A program made the position numbers and the translations under genes. Under the pieces are notes generated by a model. The model had not been told where the DNA came from. It did not search any database and saw nothing but the letters and a program-made list of their open reading frames with translations. Shown here piece after piece: positions 33,601 through 43,406 of a stretch of 64,000 bases of DNA (within the stretch, counting starts at the first letter, position 1; every line of letters starts with the position of its first letter). This DNA is from Shewanella electrica (GTDB taxonomy: Bacteria > Pseudomonadota > Gammaproteobacteria > Enterobacterales > Shewanellaceae), in assembly GCF_022321485.1 (NCBI RefSeq), contig NZ_JAKOGG010000002.1:372001-436000 (forward strand), given 5' to 3'.

Positions 33601-33719
33601 TAAGCTGTAAGCTGTAAGCTGTAAGCTGTAAGCTGTAAGCTGTAAGCTGTAAGCTGTAAGCCGTAAGCTATAAGCCATAAGCCATAAGCCATAAGCCATA
33701 AGCTGTAAGTGGTAAGAAG
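33601..33719. repeat. Heptanucleotide tandem array, 17 units
   Basis: Seventeen 7-bp units starting 10 bp after the Vat gene: eight perfect TAAGCTG, then TAAGCCG, TAAGCTA, four TAAGCCA, and TAAGCTG, TAAGTGG, TAAGAAG. The end of the array is 5 bp before the stop of the convergent CPBP gene. It could mediate copy-number variation but lies outside both coding regions. Confidence 0.95.
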
Positions 33720-33724
33720 AAGCA

Positions 33725-34402
33725 TTAGTTTCTCGCGTAGTAAGCGATACTGCCTGAGTATACATCCATCAAAATGTGCAGCAGAATCACGAAGAGAATG
33801 CTGTCAAAATACAGATAGATACCACATAGAGCGCCGCCAATAATCGTGGCTCTAAGCACGTGTTGCCAGCCTAAATAGATATGCCACAGTCCAAAGAGCA
33901 AACTGCTGCCAAAGATTGCGGCAAGCCAGTGGTTATGTGTTTGCAGAAATTCGTACAGATACCAGCGAAAAATCAGCTCTTCGCATACGCCAGCGCTAAC
34001 GGAAAGCACCACGGAAAACAGTAAGAATTCGCGACGTGACTTGGGCAGCAGATGCAACATCGCGGCATCGGCTTTTTCAAATTGTTCAGCAATCTGTTGT
34101 CGATAGTCACTATTAGCGTTAATTGCATTGATGCTATAGCACTGATAGCCGATAAACAGCAGTAGTAACGTCAGCGCTAAATAGGTTTTAAATGTTGATG
34201 AGGGCAGTAGCTGAGCAGCGCTAACACTTAAGTCACTTTGGGCAAAGGCATAGAGTAGCAGCGCGGTTATCGCCCATAACTCTAGTGAAATCTTGATGTA
34301 GTCAACGCTCTTACTGTGAGATTGATATCTGTTGGCGAAGAAAATATCTAGCAGCGGGTAGAGTAATAGTATTGCTAATAGGGCAATTTCTAGCGGGGCC
34401 AT
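33725..34402 (-). CDS. CPBP-family intramembrane metalloprotease
   Basis: 225-residue membrane protein of the CPBP/Abi (CAAX protease) family with about six to seven helices. The glutamate motif 'EELIFRW' has Glu141, Glu142 and Arg146; His174 in 'GLWHIYLG' and the late 'HILMD' complete the metal site. Bacterial members are tied to protein processing, bacteriocin self-immunity or unknown roles. It is monocistronic and convergent with the Vat gene across the heptamer array. Confidence 0.88.
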   Translation of the reverse strand: MAPLEIALLAILLLYPLLDIFFANRYQSHSKSVDYIKISLELWAITALLLYAFAQSDLSVSAAQLLPSSTFKTYLALTLLLLFIGYQCYSINAINANSDYRQQIAEQFEKADAAMLHLLPKSRREFLLFSVVLSVSAGVCEELIFRWYLYEFLQTHNHWLAAIFGSSLLFGLWHIYLGWQHVLRATIIGGALCGIYLYFDSILFVILLHILMDVYSGSIAYYARN

Positions 34403-34637
34403 TTACGTCGTCCTTTCCTTGAATTGGGCCTATTGAGTTGCACTTAATTTAATCAAATCATAATCTTCTGCTGATATATCGCTGCAAGCTATGCCCTTTG
34501 ACCGCGTTTAAGCTTATACGAATTTTTTGTTGTTGTGGCATTTCGGTTGACATCAGTAGTAAATGCCACCGAATAACGCCAACTGTTGCTTAGTCTTAGC
34601 GCAATATTGACGAAGTATTTCCAACAGGATGGAACAG

Positions 34638-34937
34638 ATGTATACCAACAGCGAACTGCCGCCAGCCATCAACCAATGGCAGCTGAGTTTTGATCCATAC
34701 GATTTTGCTAACAATCCTGCTTGGCTGAGACATGCCGAGAAGTGCGAAGATATACTGCAACTTACCCATAAAAAAGGTGGGTTGTTGATTGATGTTGGCT
34801 ATTACGGCAGCGACTATCGTGCGGTGGTGATCCGCGATTACAATTGGCAACAGCCGCTAGCGGAACTGACGTCGCATGATGTTAGCGTTATCACTCAGGT
34901 GGTATATCAGTGGCTGACACAATTCGCTGAGGCATAA
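34638..34937 (+). CDS. Hypothetical cytoplasmic protein
   Basis: 99-residue protein without signal peptide or membrane segment. It is rich in aromatic residues ('NQWQLSFDPYDFANNPAWL', 'LLIDVGYYGSDYRAVVIRDYNW'). ATG at 34638 has AGGA 9 nt upstream, and the ATG at 34629 abuts that same site and is less likely. No family is recognised. It may form a unit with the small gene that follows 51 bp later. Confidence 0.55.
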   Translation: MYTNSELPPAINQWQLSFDPYDFANNPAWLRHAEKCEDILQLTHKKGGLLIDVGYYGSDYRAVVIRDYNWQQPLAELTSHDVSVITQVVYQWLTQFAEA

Positions 34938-34988
34938 CCACACGGGTTGTTTCCCCCGATGTTTACCCGCTTTATTTCAAGGACAGAT

Positions 34989-35222
34989 ATGAAACCCACC
35001 AATCCCGAAGATGAACTGGCTCAAGGCCGTATGGCGCTGTGGCTAACGCCAGAAGATATCGCTTTTTTGAGTAATGAGTGGCGCAAGATCCCTGATAACG
35101 TCAGTGATGACACCAAGGACCGCTGGGCGCGGATTGCGTTTCGTGCATCGTCGGCGCTGCACAAAGCAGGCATCCAACTAGATGCTGAATTTCCAGAGCA
35201 AGATGAAAAATATCGGCTGTAA
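34989..35222 (+). CDS. Hypothetical small protein
   Basis: 77-residue soluble protein, charged, with 'LWLTPEDIAFLSNEWRKIPD' and 'DRWARIAFRASSALHKAGI'. No family is recognised. ATG at 34989 is set by AAGGA about 6 nt upstream, and the longer open frame upstream lacks such a site. A terminator stem at 35303-35338 follows after 80 bp. Confidence 0.6.
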   Translation: MKPTNPEDELAQGRMALWLTPEDIAFLSNEWRKIPDNVSDDTKDRWARIAFRASSALHKAGIQLDAEFPEQDEKYRL

Positions 35223-35302
35223 TCAAGCATATCCTTCGGCAGGGTGGCAGGTTTGCATGCGGCACGGAACTCCCCAGCCTCGCTGTTTATCATTGCACAA
35301 TA

Positions 35303-35338
35303 AAAAGGGGCATAAGTTTTAAACTCATGCCCCTTTTA
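35303..35338. terminator. Bidirectional terminator between a small gene and pstB
   Basis: AAAAGGGGCAT (35303-35313) pairs with ATGCCCCTTTT (35327-35337); the inner AAGTTT/AAACT adds pairing. A and T runs on the two sides suit both the plus-strand gene and the minus-strand pst operon. Confidence 0.85.
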
Positions 35339-35392
35339 CTTGGTAGGGTTTTAGCTTTTAGTGTTCAGTTATTGGTTCAATCGGCTAACGCA

Positions 35393-36205
35393 TTAACCGA
35401 AAGTCCCTTTCACGTAATCTTTGGTGCGTTGGTTGCGAGGCTGGTTAAACACTTGCTCAGTTTCACCAAACTCAATCAACTCGCCCAAGTACATAAAGGC
35501 GGTGTAGTCAGAGATACGCGCAGCTTGCTGCATGTTGTGGGTCACGATAACGATGGTGTAATCGCGGCGCAGCTCAGTGATCAGCTTTTCAATCCCTTGG
35601 GTGGCGATTGGGTCGAGCGCTGAAGTTGGCTCGTCCATCAAAATCACGTCAGGTTTCAGCGCGATGGTGCGGGCGATACACAGACGTTGCTGTTGACCAC
35701 CAGACAGACCCGAGGCATCAGTGTGCAGCTTGTCTTTCACTTCATCCCACAGTTGGGCTTTTTCCAGCGCTTCTTTAACGCGGTGTTCCATCTCTTTACG
35801 TGACAAGCGTTCGTACAACTTAATGCCGAAGGCGATGTTGTCGTAAATCGTCATCGGGAATGGTGTTGGCTTTTGAAACACCATGCCGATTTTGGCGCGC
35901 AGGTCGTTCAGGTCAACGCGGCGGTCGAGTACTTTGATGTCTGAACCTAAGGTCACTTCGCCTTCGGCGTATTGGCCTGGGTACAGTTCATAAATACGGT
36001 TCAAACAACGCAGCAGGGTAGATTTACCACAACCTGACGGGCCGATCATGGCGGTCACGCGGTTTTCATAGACCGGCATAGTTACATCAAACAGTACCCG
36101 TTTATCTTTACCATAAAAGAAGTTTAGGTCTTTGATATCCATGCGCTTTACCAACGCTTGCGATAGTGGTTGTTGGTAATCTTTCAATTGGGCTACCTGA
36201 CTCAT
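35393..36205 (-). CDS. pstB: Phosphate ABC transporter ATPase PstB
   Basis: 270-residue ATPase of the high-affinity phosphate importer. Walker A is 'GPSGCGKST', the signature 'LSGGQQQRL' and Walker B 'VILMDEP', with the PstB-typical '[17 protein letters not shown]'. Start at 36205 is supported by GGAGG five bases upstream; the open frame extends further but into pstA. Its ATG overlaps the pstA stop by one base (TGATG). It is the last gene of pstSCAB, and no phoU follows before the terminator at 35303-35338. Confidence 0.97.
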   Translation of the reverse strand: MSQVAQLKDYQQPLSQALVKRMDIKDLNFFYGKDKRVLFDVTMPVYENRVTAMIGPSGCGKSTLLRCLNRIYELYPGQYAEGEVTLGSDIKVLDRRVDLNDLRAKIGMVFQKPTPFPMTIYDNIAFGIKLYERLSRKEMEHRVKEALEKAQLWDEVKDKLHTDASGLSGGQQQRLCIARTIALKPDVILMDEPTSALDPIATQGIEKLITELRRDYTIVIVTHNMQQAARISDYTAFMYLGELIEFGETEQVFNQPRNQRTKDYVKGTFG

Positions 36206-37035
36206 CAGGACCTCCGCTTTTTCAATTGTGGTAATGCACGTGACATTACGTTTAATAACAGAATCGCCATGGTGATAAGCAGTGCGCCCGACCAAGCCAG
36301 TTGGTTCCAAGATTCATAAGGGCTCATGGCGTATTGATAGATGGTGACCGGTAAATTGGCCATTGGCTCATTTGGATTTACCGACATAAAACTGGAGTTC
36401 AGTGCAGTGAACAGCAACGGCGCGGTTTCACCACTGATACGGGCGATAGACAGCAAAATACCCGTCACAATGCCTGTACCCACGGCGCGATAGCTCAGTT
36501 GCAGCGTTACGCGCCATTTTGGTGTACCAAGGCCAGCACCGGCTTCGCGCAGTTGTACCGGCACTAACTTGAGCATCTCTTCAGTGGTGCTGATAATCAC
36601 CGGCAGGGCGATGATGGCTAAGGCGATAGCGCCAGCCCAACCAGAGAAGTGACCGCTGGTCACTACCACGATTTCGTACACGAACAGACCAATCAAAATA
36701 GATGGTGCGCTCATCAACATGCCATTAAGAAAACGGATGCTGTCAGCGGTTTTGGAGTTTTGACCATATTCGGCCAACCACGTCCCCGCCAGAATGCCGA
36801 TTGGCGTGGCGATGAGAATGCCGATGCCAGTCATAATCACGCTACCAACGATAGCATTGAGCAAGCCACCTTCACCGCCTGGGCCAGGAGTGACTTCAGT
36901 AAACAGTGCCAAGTTCATGCCTGCCATGCCTTTTTGGAACAGGGTGAACAGGATCAGTACCAGAATCCCTAAACCGATGGCGGTGGAGGCCATACAGGCC
37001 AATTTGAACAGTTGGTTTTTAAATTTACGGATCAT
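36205..37035 (-). CDS. pstA: Phosphate ABC transporter permease PstA
   Basis: 276-residue inner-membrane permease of the phosphate importer with six hydrophobic helices and the ABC coupling-loop segment '[25 protein letters not shown]'. The '[13 protein letters not shown]' segment is typical of PstA. The stop overlaps pstB's start. It partners PstC in the membrane. Confidence 0.96.
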   Translation of the reverse strand: MIRKFKNQLFKLACMASTAIGLGILVLILFTLFQKGMAGMNLALFTEVTPGPGGEGGLLNAIVGSVIMTGIGILIATPIGILAGTWLAEYGQNSKTADSIRFLNGMLMSAPSILIGLFVYEIVVVTSGHFSGWAGAIALAIIALPVIISTTEEMLKLVPVQLREAGAGLGTPKWRVTLQLSYRAVGTGIVTGILLSIARISGETAPLLFTALNSSFMSVNPNEPMANLPVTIYQYAMSPYESWNQLAWSGALLITMAILLLNVMSRALPQLKKRRS

Positions 37036-37967
37036 TGTGCTTTCCTCCGCAGCATGACACGGGCGGTACCCATGACCACGAAGGTAATCATAAACAGTAC
37101 TAAACCAAGACCGATGAGCGCAGAGATGTGCATATCGCCGGTGGCTTCGTTGAATTGGTTGGCAATGGATGCCGAGATAGAGGTTGCTGGCATAAACAGG
37201 CTGGCATCGATGCTTTGTGCGCCACCGATAACGAAGGTAATTGCCATGGTTTCGCCGAGTGCGCGACCCAGTGCCAAAATCAGCGCGCCGAAGATCGGCC
37301 CTTTAATCGCTGGCAGCAGCACTTTGACAATCACTTCAAATTGGGTGGCACCGATACCGTAAGTGGCTTCCCGCAGCACTTTAGGCACGGTTGAAAGCGC
37401 TTCTTTAATCAGTGATGTCAGGATTGGCAGAATCATAAATGCCAGAATGATGCCGGAGGTTAACAAACCTACGCCCATTGGCGGGCCGGTAAAAATGGTG
37501 CCGAGTACTGGCACATCTGAGAGGTGTTCGCTGGCCCAAATTTGAAAGCCATCAGAGAACCACGGCGCAAACACAAACAAGCCCCACATGCCGTAGATAA
37601 TAGAAGGTACGGCGGCGAGCAGTTCAATGGCGATAAACAGCGGCTTAGAAATGGCGGCTGGACACAACTCAGAGAGGAAGATTGCTACACCTAGACCCAC
37701 AGGCAGGGCGAGGGCAACGGCGATAATTGATGAAACGATAGTACCGTAGAGGGCGTTTAGGGCACCAAACTCTTCGGTGACTGGGTTCCAGTCAGTGCTG
37801 GTAAAAAATGACAACCCAAACTTAGCGAGGGCAGGGTAAGCGCCCATCACCAGTGACAGCATGATGCAGAACATCAGTACTGAGATAAGTCCGGCGCTGA
37901 CGAAACAAGCGCGGCGGAACAGGGTGTCACCTTGCCAAGGAAAATCCACTATTGAAATTGCTCTCAT
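37032..37967 (-). CDS. pstC: Phosphate ABC transporter permease PstC
   Basis: 311-residue permease of the phosphate importer with the EAA-type loop '[26 protein letters not shown]' and the '[16 protein letters not shown]' segment typical of PstC. Start ATG at 37967 is preferred over a TTG three codons earlier. It overlaps the pstA start by four bases (ATGA). A hairpin at 37993-38020 separates it from pstS and may lower its expression relative to the binding protein. Confidence 0.95.
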   Translation of the reverse strand: MRAISIVDFPWQGDTLFRRACFVSAGLISVLMFCIMLSLVMGAYPALAKFGLSFFTSTDWNPVTEEFGALNALYGTIVSSIIAVALALPVGLGVAIFLSELCPAAISKPLFIAIELLAAVPSIIYGMWGLFVFAPWFSDGFQIWASEHLSDVPVLGTIFTGPPMGVGLLTSGIILAFMILPILTSLIKEALSTVPKVLREATYGIGATQFEVIVKVLLPAIKGPIFGALILALGRALGETMAITFVIGGAQSIDASLFMPATSISASIANQFNEATGDMHISALIGLGLVLFMITFVVMGTARVMLRRKAQ

Positions 37968-37992
37968 AAATCTCAACTTTTTTGAAATGGCT

Positions 37993-38020
37993 TAGCCCTC
38001 ACACAGCAGCGTGAGGGCTA
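37993..38020 (-). other. Intercistronic hairpin pstS-pstC
   Basis: TAGCCCTCAC (37993-38002) and GTGAGGGCTA (38011-38020) form a perfect 10-bp stem, followed on the minus strand by A/G-rich sequence and no T-run. It fits a stabiliser that raises pstS mRNA above pstCAB. Confidence 0.7.
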
Positions 38021-38036
38021 TTGTCATTGCAGTGGC

Positions 38037-39080
38037 TTAGTAAACCGCTTTACCATCTGCTTTGATATCGCTGTGCCACATGGTTTCGACCATGTTTACC
38101 ACGTTGTCTGGCATTGGGATGTATTCCAGCTCAGCAGCTAAGTCATCACCGTTAGCGTAAGACCATTCGAAGAACTTCAGCACGTCTTTGGCTGTGGTCG
38201 CATTCGCTTGTTCTTTGTGCATCAGGATGAAGGTAGCCGCAGTCATTGGCCATGAATCCGCACCAGGTTGGTCGTTCAAAATCAGTTTGAAGCCAGGAGC
38301 ATTCGCCCAGTCAGCGTTAGCCGCTGCTGCTTGGAACGCTGCCATAGTAGGCTGTACAAATTGACCTTCTTTGTTTTTCAGTTGGGTGTAAGCGAGGTCG
38401 TTAGTTTTTGCGTAAGCAAATTCAACGTAACCGATAGCACCTTTGGTGCGTTTTACAAAGTTAGCCACACCAGCGTTACCTTTACCGCCCAATTGGTTAG
38501 CCGCTTTTGGCCAAGCCACTTCTTTGTTCACACCGATTTGTTCTTTCCAGTCACCGCTAACGCGTGCCAGATAATCAGTGAAGTTGTAAGTGGTACCTGA
38601 ACCGTCTGAGCGGTGTACGGTGTAGATTGGGGTTTTAGGCAGTTTCACGCCTTCGTTCAGAGCTGCAATGGCTTTGTCATCCCAGCTTTTCACTTTACCT
38701 AAGTAGATATCTGCCAGTACTTCACCTGACAGTTTCAGTTCGCCTGCTTTAACACCCGGCAGGTTAACTACTGCAACGATTGAACCCATCACAGCAGGGA
38801 ACTGTACTAAACCTTGTTTATCTAGTTCTTCTTTGCTGAGTGGCGCATCTGATGCACCGAAATCAACAGTTTTTGCGATAATTTGCTTGATACCGCCGCC
38901 AGAACCGATAGCTTGATAGTTCAGTTTGACGCCAGTTTCTTTGTTATACTGCTCTGCCCATTTTGCATAAACAGGGTATGGGAAGGTGGCACCAGCACCG
39001 TTGATTACTGTGTCAGCGAATGCTGAAGTTGAACAAACGATGGCACATCCAAACAGCGCACCCTTAAGCAAGTTATTCAT
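38037..39080 (-). CDS. pstS: Periplasmic phosphate-binding protein PstS
   Basis: 347-residue phosphate-binding protein. A signal peptide (to 'STSAFA') is followed by 'VINGAGATFPYPVYAKW', 'GSGGGIKQI' and 'HRSDGSGTTYNFTDYL', which bind phosphate through backbone and Ser/Thr/Arg groups. It feeds the PstCAB complex encoded downstream. The length matches E. coli PstS. A Pho box 68 bp upstream of the start predicts PhoB activation under phosphate limitation. Confidence 0.97.
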   Translation of the reverse strand: MNNLLKGALFGCAIVCSTSAFADTVINGAGATFPYPVYAKWAEQYNKETGVKLNYQAIGSGGGIKQIIAKTVDFGASDAPLSKEELDKQGLVQFPAVMGSIVAVVNLPGVKAGELKLSGEVLADIYLGKVKSWDDKAIAALNEGVKLPKTPIYTVHRSDGSGTTYNFTDYLARVSGDWKEQIGVNKEVAWPKAANQLGGKGNAGVANFVKRTKGAIGYVEFAYAKTNDLAYTQLKNKEGQFVQPTMAAFQAAAANADWANAPGFKLILNDQPGADSWPMTAATFILMHKEQANATTAKDVLKFFEWSYANGDDLAAELEYIPMPDNVVNMVETMWHSDIKADGKAVY

Positions 39081-39147
39081 ATATCAATCCTAAAATTTGA
39101 CATTCTTGTCGTTGGTAAGTTGACGCGAAGCAGTTTGTCACCGTTAA

Positions 39148-39165
39148 ATGACAGCTATGTGACAG
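39148..39165 (-). promoter_or_regulatory. Pho box upstream of pstS
   Basis: On the minus strand CTGTCAC-ATAG-CTGTCAT is a nearly perfect pair of 7-bp PhoB half-sites spaced 11 bp, 68 bp upstream of the pstS start. GTGACAAA nearby may be a third, weaker half-site. Confidence 0.9.
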
Positions 39166-39264
39166 TGCGGCGTGATAACGAAATAATTTGCCGTTTTTAG
39201 CGGGAATTGGACGCGAGAGTTTGCAGTAAAATTTAGCTAACTGATTGTTAGTTAATGGAAATGA

Positions 39265-39290
39265 AATAAGGCGCCGCGGGGCGCCTTATT
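39265..39290 (-). terminator. Terminator after ilvH
   Basis: AATAAGGCGCC (39265-39275) and GGCGCCTTATT (39280-39290) form an 11-bp stem; on the minus strand it is followed by TCATTTC. A further hairpin, CAAATAGC/GCTATTTG at 39315-39341, lies nearer the ilvH stop. Confidence 0.75.
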
Positions 39291-39350
39291 AATATGACAT
39301 GTTTGTGACAGTCACAAATAGCGGAGAAATCCGGCTATTTGCAGCGGTAA

Positions 39351-39848
39351 TTAGGCTTTCATCGCCTTATCACCACGGGCTAAACCGACTACACCAGAGC
39401 GAGAAACCTCGATTACTTTGGTCACTTCGGCCATGGCGGCAATGAAGGAGTCGAGCTTTTCTGAGGTGCCCGCCAGTTGAATGGTATATAAGCTAGAGGT
39501 CACATCGACAATCTGACCACGGAAGATATCGGCCATACGTTTGACCTCTTCACGCATATCGCCCACGGCGCGTACTTTGATCATCGCTAACTCACGCTCA
39601 ATATAAGCAGACTCAGTGATGTTGGACACTTTAAGCACGTCGATCAATTTGTGCAGTTGCTTCTCAATCTGCTCCAGAATCGATTCATCGGCGAACACGG
39701 TCACGGTCAAGCGTGACAGGGTGGCATCGTCCGTTGGCGCAACGTTGAGGGTATCAATGTTGTAGCCGCGTTGAGAGAACAAGCCAATCACACGTGATAA
39801 AGCGCCGGGTTGGTTTTCCATCAGCACAGAAATAATTCGGCGTTTCAT
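39351..39848 (-). CDS. ilvH: Acetolactate synthase small regulatory subunit IlvH
   Basis: 165-residue regulatory subunit. The N-terminal ACT domain ('RRIISVLMENQPGALSRVIGLFSQRGYNIDTLNVAPT') binds valine for feedback inhibition in E. coli AHAS III, and a second domain follows. ATG at 39848 overlaps the ilvI stop (TGATG), so synthesis is coupled to the large subunit. Confidence 0.97.
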   Translation of the reverse strand: MKRRIISVLMENQPGALSRVIGLFSQRGYNIDTLNVAPTDDATLSRLTVTVFADESILEQIEKQLHKLIDVLKVSNITESAYIERELAMIKVRAVGDMREEVKRMADIFRGQIVDVTSSLYTIQLAGTSEKLDSFIAAMAEVTKVIEVSRSGVVGLARGDKAMKA

Positions 39849-41569
39849 CAGCATTTCTCCTTCTTGCTCAACCACATATCGCTCATTGAGCCGCCACGGA
39901 TTTGCATCGGATAGACGTGCTCAGTTTCATCCACGCTGATATCAACAAATACCAGACGGTCTTCCATTGCCAAGGCTTCTGCCAATTTGCTTTCCAGTTC
40001 GTCAGGGTGCTTGATGGCGATCCCCACGTGGCCGTAGGCTTCGGCAATTTTGGCAAAGTTGGGTACTGAGTCCATGTAGGACTGGGAGTGACGGCCAGCA
40101 TAGATGATGTCCTGCCACTGCTTCACCATGCCAAGGAAGCGGTTGTTCAAGTTGATGATTTTTACTGGTACGCCATATTGCAGCGCGGTTGACAGCTCTT
40201 GAATATTCATCTGAATCGAGCCGTCGCCAGTGACACAAACCACGGTTTCATCTGGCAGCGCCATTTTCACGCCCATGGCGGCTGGTAAACCAAAGCCCAT
40301 GGTGCCTAGACCGCCGGAGTTGATCCAACGGCGTGGTTTATCAAACGGATAATACAGCGCAGCAAACATCTGATGTTGACCAACGTCGGACGCGACATAG
40401 GCATCACCTTTGGTCAGCTTGTACAGTGTTTCAATCACTTGCTGTGGTTTGATGCGCTCGGCCGATTTCTCATAGCTCAAGCATTGGCGTTCACGCCATT
40501 GGCTGATCTGCTGCCACCATTGCTCGATGGCGTTGCTGTCTTGCTCGTCTTCGGCGCCATCGTCCAATAATTCCAGCATATCGCCCAGCACGTTTTCAGC
40601 GGAACCCACAATCGGAATATCGGCATGTACGGTTTTAGAGATCGATGCAGGGTCGATGTCGATATGCACCACAGTGGCATTCGGGCAATATTTGGCGACA
40701 TTGTTGGTGGTACGGTCGTCAAAACGCACGCCGATACCAAAAATCAGGTCACAGTTGTGCATTGCCATGTTGGCCTCATACAAACCGTGCATGCCCAACA
40801 TGCCTAAATTGTTCTTGTGAGTGCCCGGGAAGGCGCCCAAGCCCATCAAGGTGTTTACCACTGGCAGGTTCAGTCGCTCAGCTAATTTCGTCAAACGCTC
40901 GCTGGCTTCTGACATCACCGCGCCACCGCCGACATACAACACCGGTTTTTTGGCCTGTAACAGCGCTTGTAAGCCACGGCGGATTTGGCCTTTATGTCCA
41001 GAAACCGTTGGGTTGTACGACCGCATTTTTATCGTTTTTGGATATTCGTATTCGTACTGTAACGCTGGGTTTAAGCAATCTTTTGGCAGATCGACCACGA
41101 CTGGACCGGGGCGACCAGTGGACGCGATATAAAATGCTTTCTTGATGGTGTTAGGAATGTCGCGTGGGTCGGTCACTAAGAAGCTGTGTTTTACCACAGG
41201 GCGTGAGATACCGATCATGTCGCATTCTTGAAAGGCATCGTTACCAATCAAGTTGCTGGGCACTTGGCCTGATAACACCACCATTGGAATTGAGTCCATA
41301 TACGCGGTAGCAATACCGGTAATGGCATTGGTTGCGCCGGGGCCAGAAGTCACCAGCACCACGCCAACATTACCGGTCGCACGCGCATAGCCGTCGGCCA
41401 TGTGCACTGCCGCTTGTTCGTGGCGTACCAAAATATGTTCGATTTGTTTTTTTTCGTGCAGAGCGTCGTAGATATCTAGAACAGAGCCACCGGGGTAGCC
41501 GAAAATGTGTTTAACGCCTTCGTCGATCAACGAGCGGACGATCATGCTGGCGCCAGAAAGCATCTCCAT
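39848..41569 (-). CDS. ilvI: Acetolactate synthase large subunit IlvI
   Basis: 573-residue ThDP- and FAD-dependent enzyme that makes acetolactate or acetohydroxybutyrate for valine, leucine and isoleucine. '[14 protein letters not shown]' has the catalytic Glu, '[20 protein letters not shown]' is the N-terminal family motif, and the ThDP/Mg motif is '[20 protein letters not shown]'. It pairs with IlvH encoded immediately downstream. Other branched-chain genes are not in the window. The 279-bp leader has several hairpins but no evident leader peptide. Confidence 0.97.
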   Translation of the reverse strand: MEMLSGASMIVRSLIDEGVKHIFGYPGGSVLDIYDALHEKKQIEHILVRHEQAAVHMADGYARATGNVGVVLVTSGPGATNAITGIATAYMDSIPMVVLSGQVPSNLIGNDAFQECDMIGISRPVVKHSFLVTDPRDIPNTIKKAFYIASTGRPGPVVVDLPKDCLNPALQYEYEYPKTIKMRSYNPTVSGHKGQIRRGLQALLQAKKPVLYVGGGAVMSEASERLTKLAERLNLPVVNTLMGLGAFPGTHKNNLGMLGMHGLYEANMAMHNCDLIFGIGVRFDDRTTNNVAKYCPNATVVHIDIDPASISKTVHADIPIVGSAENVLGDMLELLDDGAEDEQDSNAIEQWWQQISQWRERQCLSYEKSAERIKPQQVIETLYKLTKGDAYVASDVGQHQMFAALYYPFDKPRRWINSGGLGTMGFGLPAAMGVKMALPDETVVCVTGDGSIQMNIQELSTALQYGVPVKIINLNNRFLGMVKQWQDIIYAGRHSQSYMDSVPNFAKIAEAYGHVGIAIKHPDELESKLAEALAMEDRLVFVDISVDETEHVYPMQIRGGSMSDMWLSKKEKC

Positions 41570-41848
41570 TTGTCATTCCTCAATAAGATACCGTTACGGT
41601 AAACAGTAACTTTTACAGCGACGGTAATCGCTAATAAATAGAGTGAAGAGGGTACTCTTCACCACCCTGAACTCAGTGCTATGAGCGCAACCCTGTAAGG
41701 TTGTGAGTTCCTATCTGTCTCCAAGACAGGCAACCATATTATGAAAATTTGTTCGAGATGCAAGCAGTTAACCGATTAATAACAAATTAACTGCTTAAAA
41801 AGTGCGCTAAAACAAACAGCCACCGCTAGGCGGTGGCTGTGGTGTTGA
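41570..41848 (-). promoter_or_regulatory. Structured leader region of ilvIH
   Basis: On the minus strand, three hairpins precede ilvI: CTGTCT-tgg-AGACAG (near 41710-41728), CAACCTTACAGGGTTG (near 41690-41705), and GTGAAGAG..CTCTTCAC (near 41643-41662). No Val/Leu/Ile-rich leader ORF is seen; the only short ORF tried encodes 8 residues. The gap also holds the ilvIH promoter and lies between two minus-strand genes. Confidence 0.5.
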
Positions 41849-43069
41849 CTAGCGAGCTGCGGGACGCCAAGTGCCGGGAAAGGCAAATATTTGACAGATA
41901 CCTACGCCTGTTACGGCTAAAAACATCAATAAACAGAAAGGCATAGCAGTACCAGTATAGAAAAACGCCAGTATCGGACCGGCCAGTGCACCAATACCAA
42001 AACGCAGCGTGCCAATCACCGCCGTGGCGGTGCCAGTTTCCTGTTTGAATTTCATCAATACAATTGCATCACAGTTGACCGACATAATGCCGAGTGACGC
42101 CATCAGCGGTACTAACAAGACGATGGTGAAGTGGTAATCCAACGCCAACAGATTCACTAGCAGCAACGCAGCGCTGAATAGGGTGGCGCTGACGGTGGCT
42201 AACGCCAGCATTTTGCGCGAGCCATGTTTTACCACAATGCGCGAGTTGAGTAGGTTCGCCATGGCAAGCGCACCAACATTCAAACCAAACAGCAGCGCAA
42301 AGGTGTGTTGGCTTAACTGAAACACTTCCATATACACAAATGGCGAGGCGGTGAGGTAGCTAAAAAAGGCGAACGCACATAGCAGGCCACTGCCTAAATA
42401 GGGTTTAACGCCCGCGGTCGAAAACACCACACCATAGTTTTTCAAGAAGGACTTTTTACTGCGCTCAGTGGTGTCATGATCTGACGGCATGCGTAATTTA
42501 AACACCACTAACAGCAGTAATAGCGCGGCGTAGCTGCACAACAGATAGAAAATCAATTGCCAATAGCCTAAGCCTAAAATAATGCTGCCAATGGTCGGTG
42601 CGGCCAGCGGTGCAATCATCATAATCAAACTGACATAAGACATGCCTTTGGCGGTGTTCTCACCATAAATCTCTTTGACGTAGCCGGGCACGACCACGGT
42701 GGCGGCAGAACCTAAAAAGGCTTGCACAAAACGCAACACCATAAAGGTGGTTAAGCTGGTGGACAGCGCTAATCCCAGAGTAGTGATGGCAAAACCTGCC
42801 AAGCCCAACAGTACCAGCGGACGGCGGCCAATACGGTCAGCCAGTGGCCCAAAGGTAAGCATGCCAACGGAATAACCCGCTAGATATACGCTCAGAGATT
42901 GCTGCACCTGAGTCACATTAGTGTGAAAGCTGTCGGCGATGACTGACATCGCGGGCAGATACATATCAATCGTCAGCGGTGTAATTGCCATAATTGCCGA
43001 TAACATCGGCAGTAGCAGATACAGTGGCAAAGCGGGGGAAATGCGGTTTCCCGGTGTACTTGTTGTCAA
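41849..43069 (-). CDS. Bcr/CflA-family multidrug efflux MFS transporter
   Basis: Inner-membrane drug/H+ antiporter of the DHA1 Bcr/CflA group with 12 hydrophobic helices. Motifs include 'LTIDMYLPAM' in helix 1, the MFS loop 'GPLADRIGRRP' and 'RFVQAFLGSAATVVVPG'. The open frame extends about 46 codons upstream but that part does not look like the family; the likely start is TTG at 43069, giving about 406 residues ('TTSTPGNRISPALPL'). The start is inferred from length and has only a weak ribosome-binding site. Substrates are unknown. Confidence 0.85.
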   Translation of the reverse strand: MTTSTPGNRISPALPLYLLLPMLSAIMAITPLTIDMYLPAMSVIADSFHTNVTQVQQSLSVYLAGYSVGMLTFGPLADRIGRRPLVLLGLAGFAITTLGLALSTSLTTFMVLRFVQAFLGSAATVVVPGYVKEIYGENTAKGMSYVSLIMMIAPLAAPTIGSIILGLGYWQLIFYLLCSYAALLLLLVVFKLRMPSDHDTTERSKKSFLKNYGVVFSTAGVKPYLGSGLLCAFAFFSYLTASPFVYMEVFQLSQHTFALLFGLNVGALAMANLLNSRIVVKHGSRKMLALATVSATLFSAALLLVNLLALDYHFTIVLLVPLMASLGIMSVNCDAIVLMKFKQETGTATAVIGTLRFGIGALAGPILAFFYTGTAMPFCLLMFLAVTGVGICQIFAFPGTWRPAAR

Positions 43070-43406
43070 AATAACCCCATGAAAAACAAGGTGAATGGTA
43101 AGTGGTGTGGCTAATTGCGGGCATAGTAACCAGTGCGGCCGCCGCTGCCAATATGCAATAACACTGTTTAAGCATAGTCGAACTATAATGCGCGATTTTT
43201 GTGCCAATTAAAGCGGTTATCTGTGTTTAGCGCCGTTACGGTAATATTTGCAGGACGGTTTGGCGGCGAATTGCCAACTAACTGCCATATTACTGCGATA
43301 CCTACGCCTGTCATCCACATCGCTTAGCTAACGCGCCTGCTGGACTCTAGTTAGTGAAACGAGTAGCTTTAAAAATACCGCGACAGTAGTAGAAGGTAAT
43401 TTAGCC

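Noticed and set aside
33529-33765. 78-codon ORF on the minus strand through the heptamer array
   Set aside because: Its repeated Ala-Tyr-Ser-Leu sequence is only the translation of the 7-bp repeat; no ribosome-binding site or family.
41570-41848. Eight-residue ORF (Met-Val-Ala-Cys-Leu-Gly-Asp-Arg) in the ilvIH leader as an attenuation peptide
   Set aside because: Too short and without the branched-chain codon run expected of an ilv attenuator.
41849-43207. N-terminal extension of the Bcr/CflA transporter to 43207
   Set aside because: The first 46 codons show no similarity to the family and overlap the likely promoter region; a TTG start at 43069 fits better.
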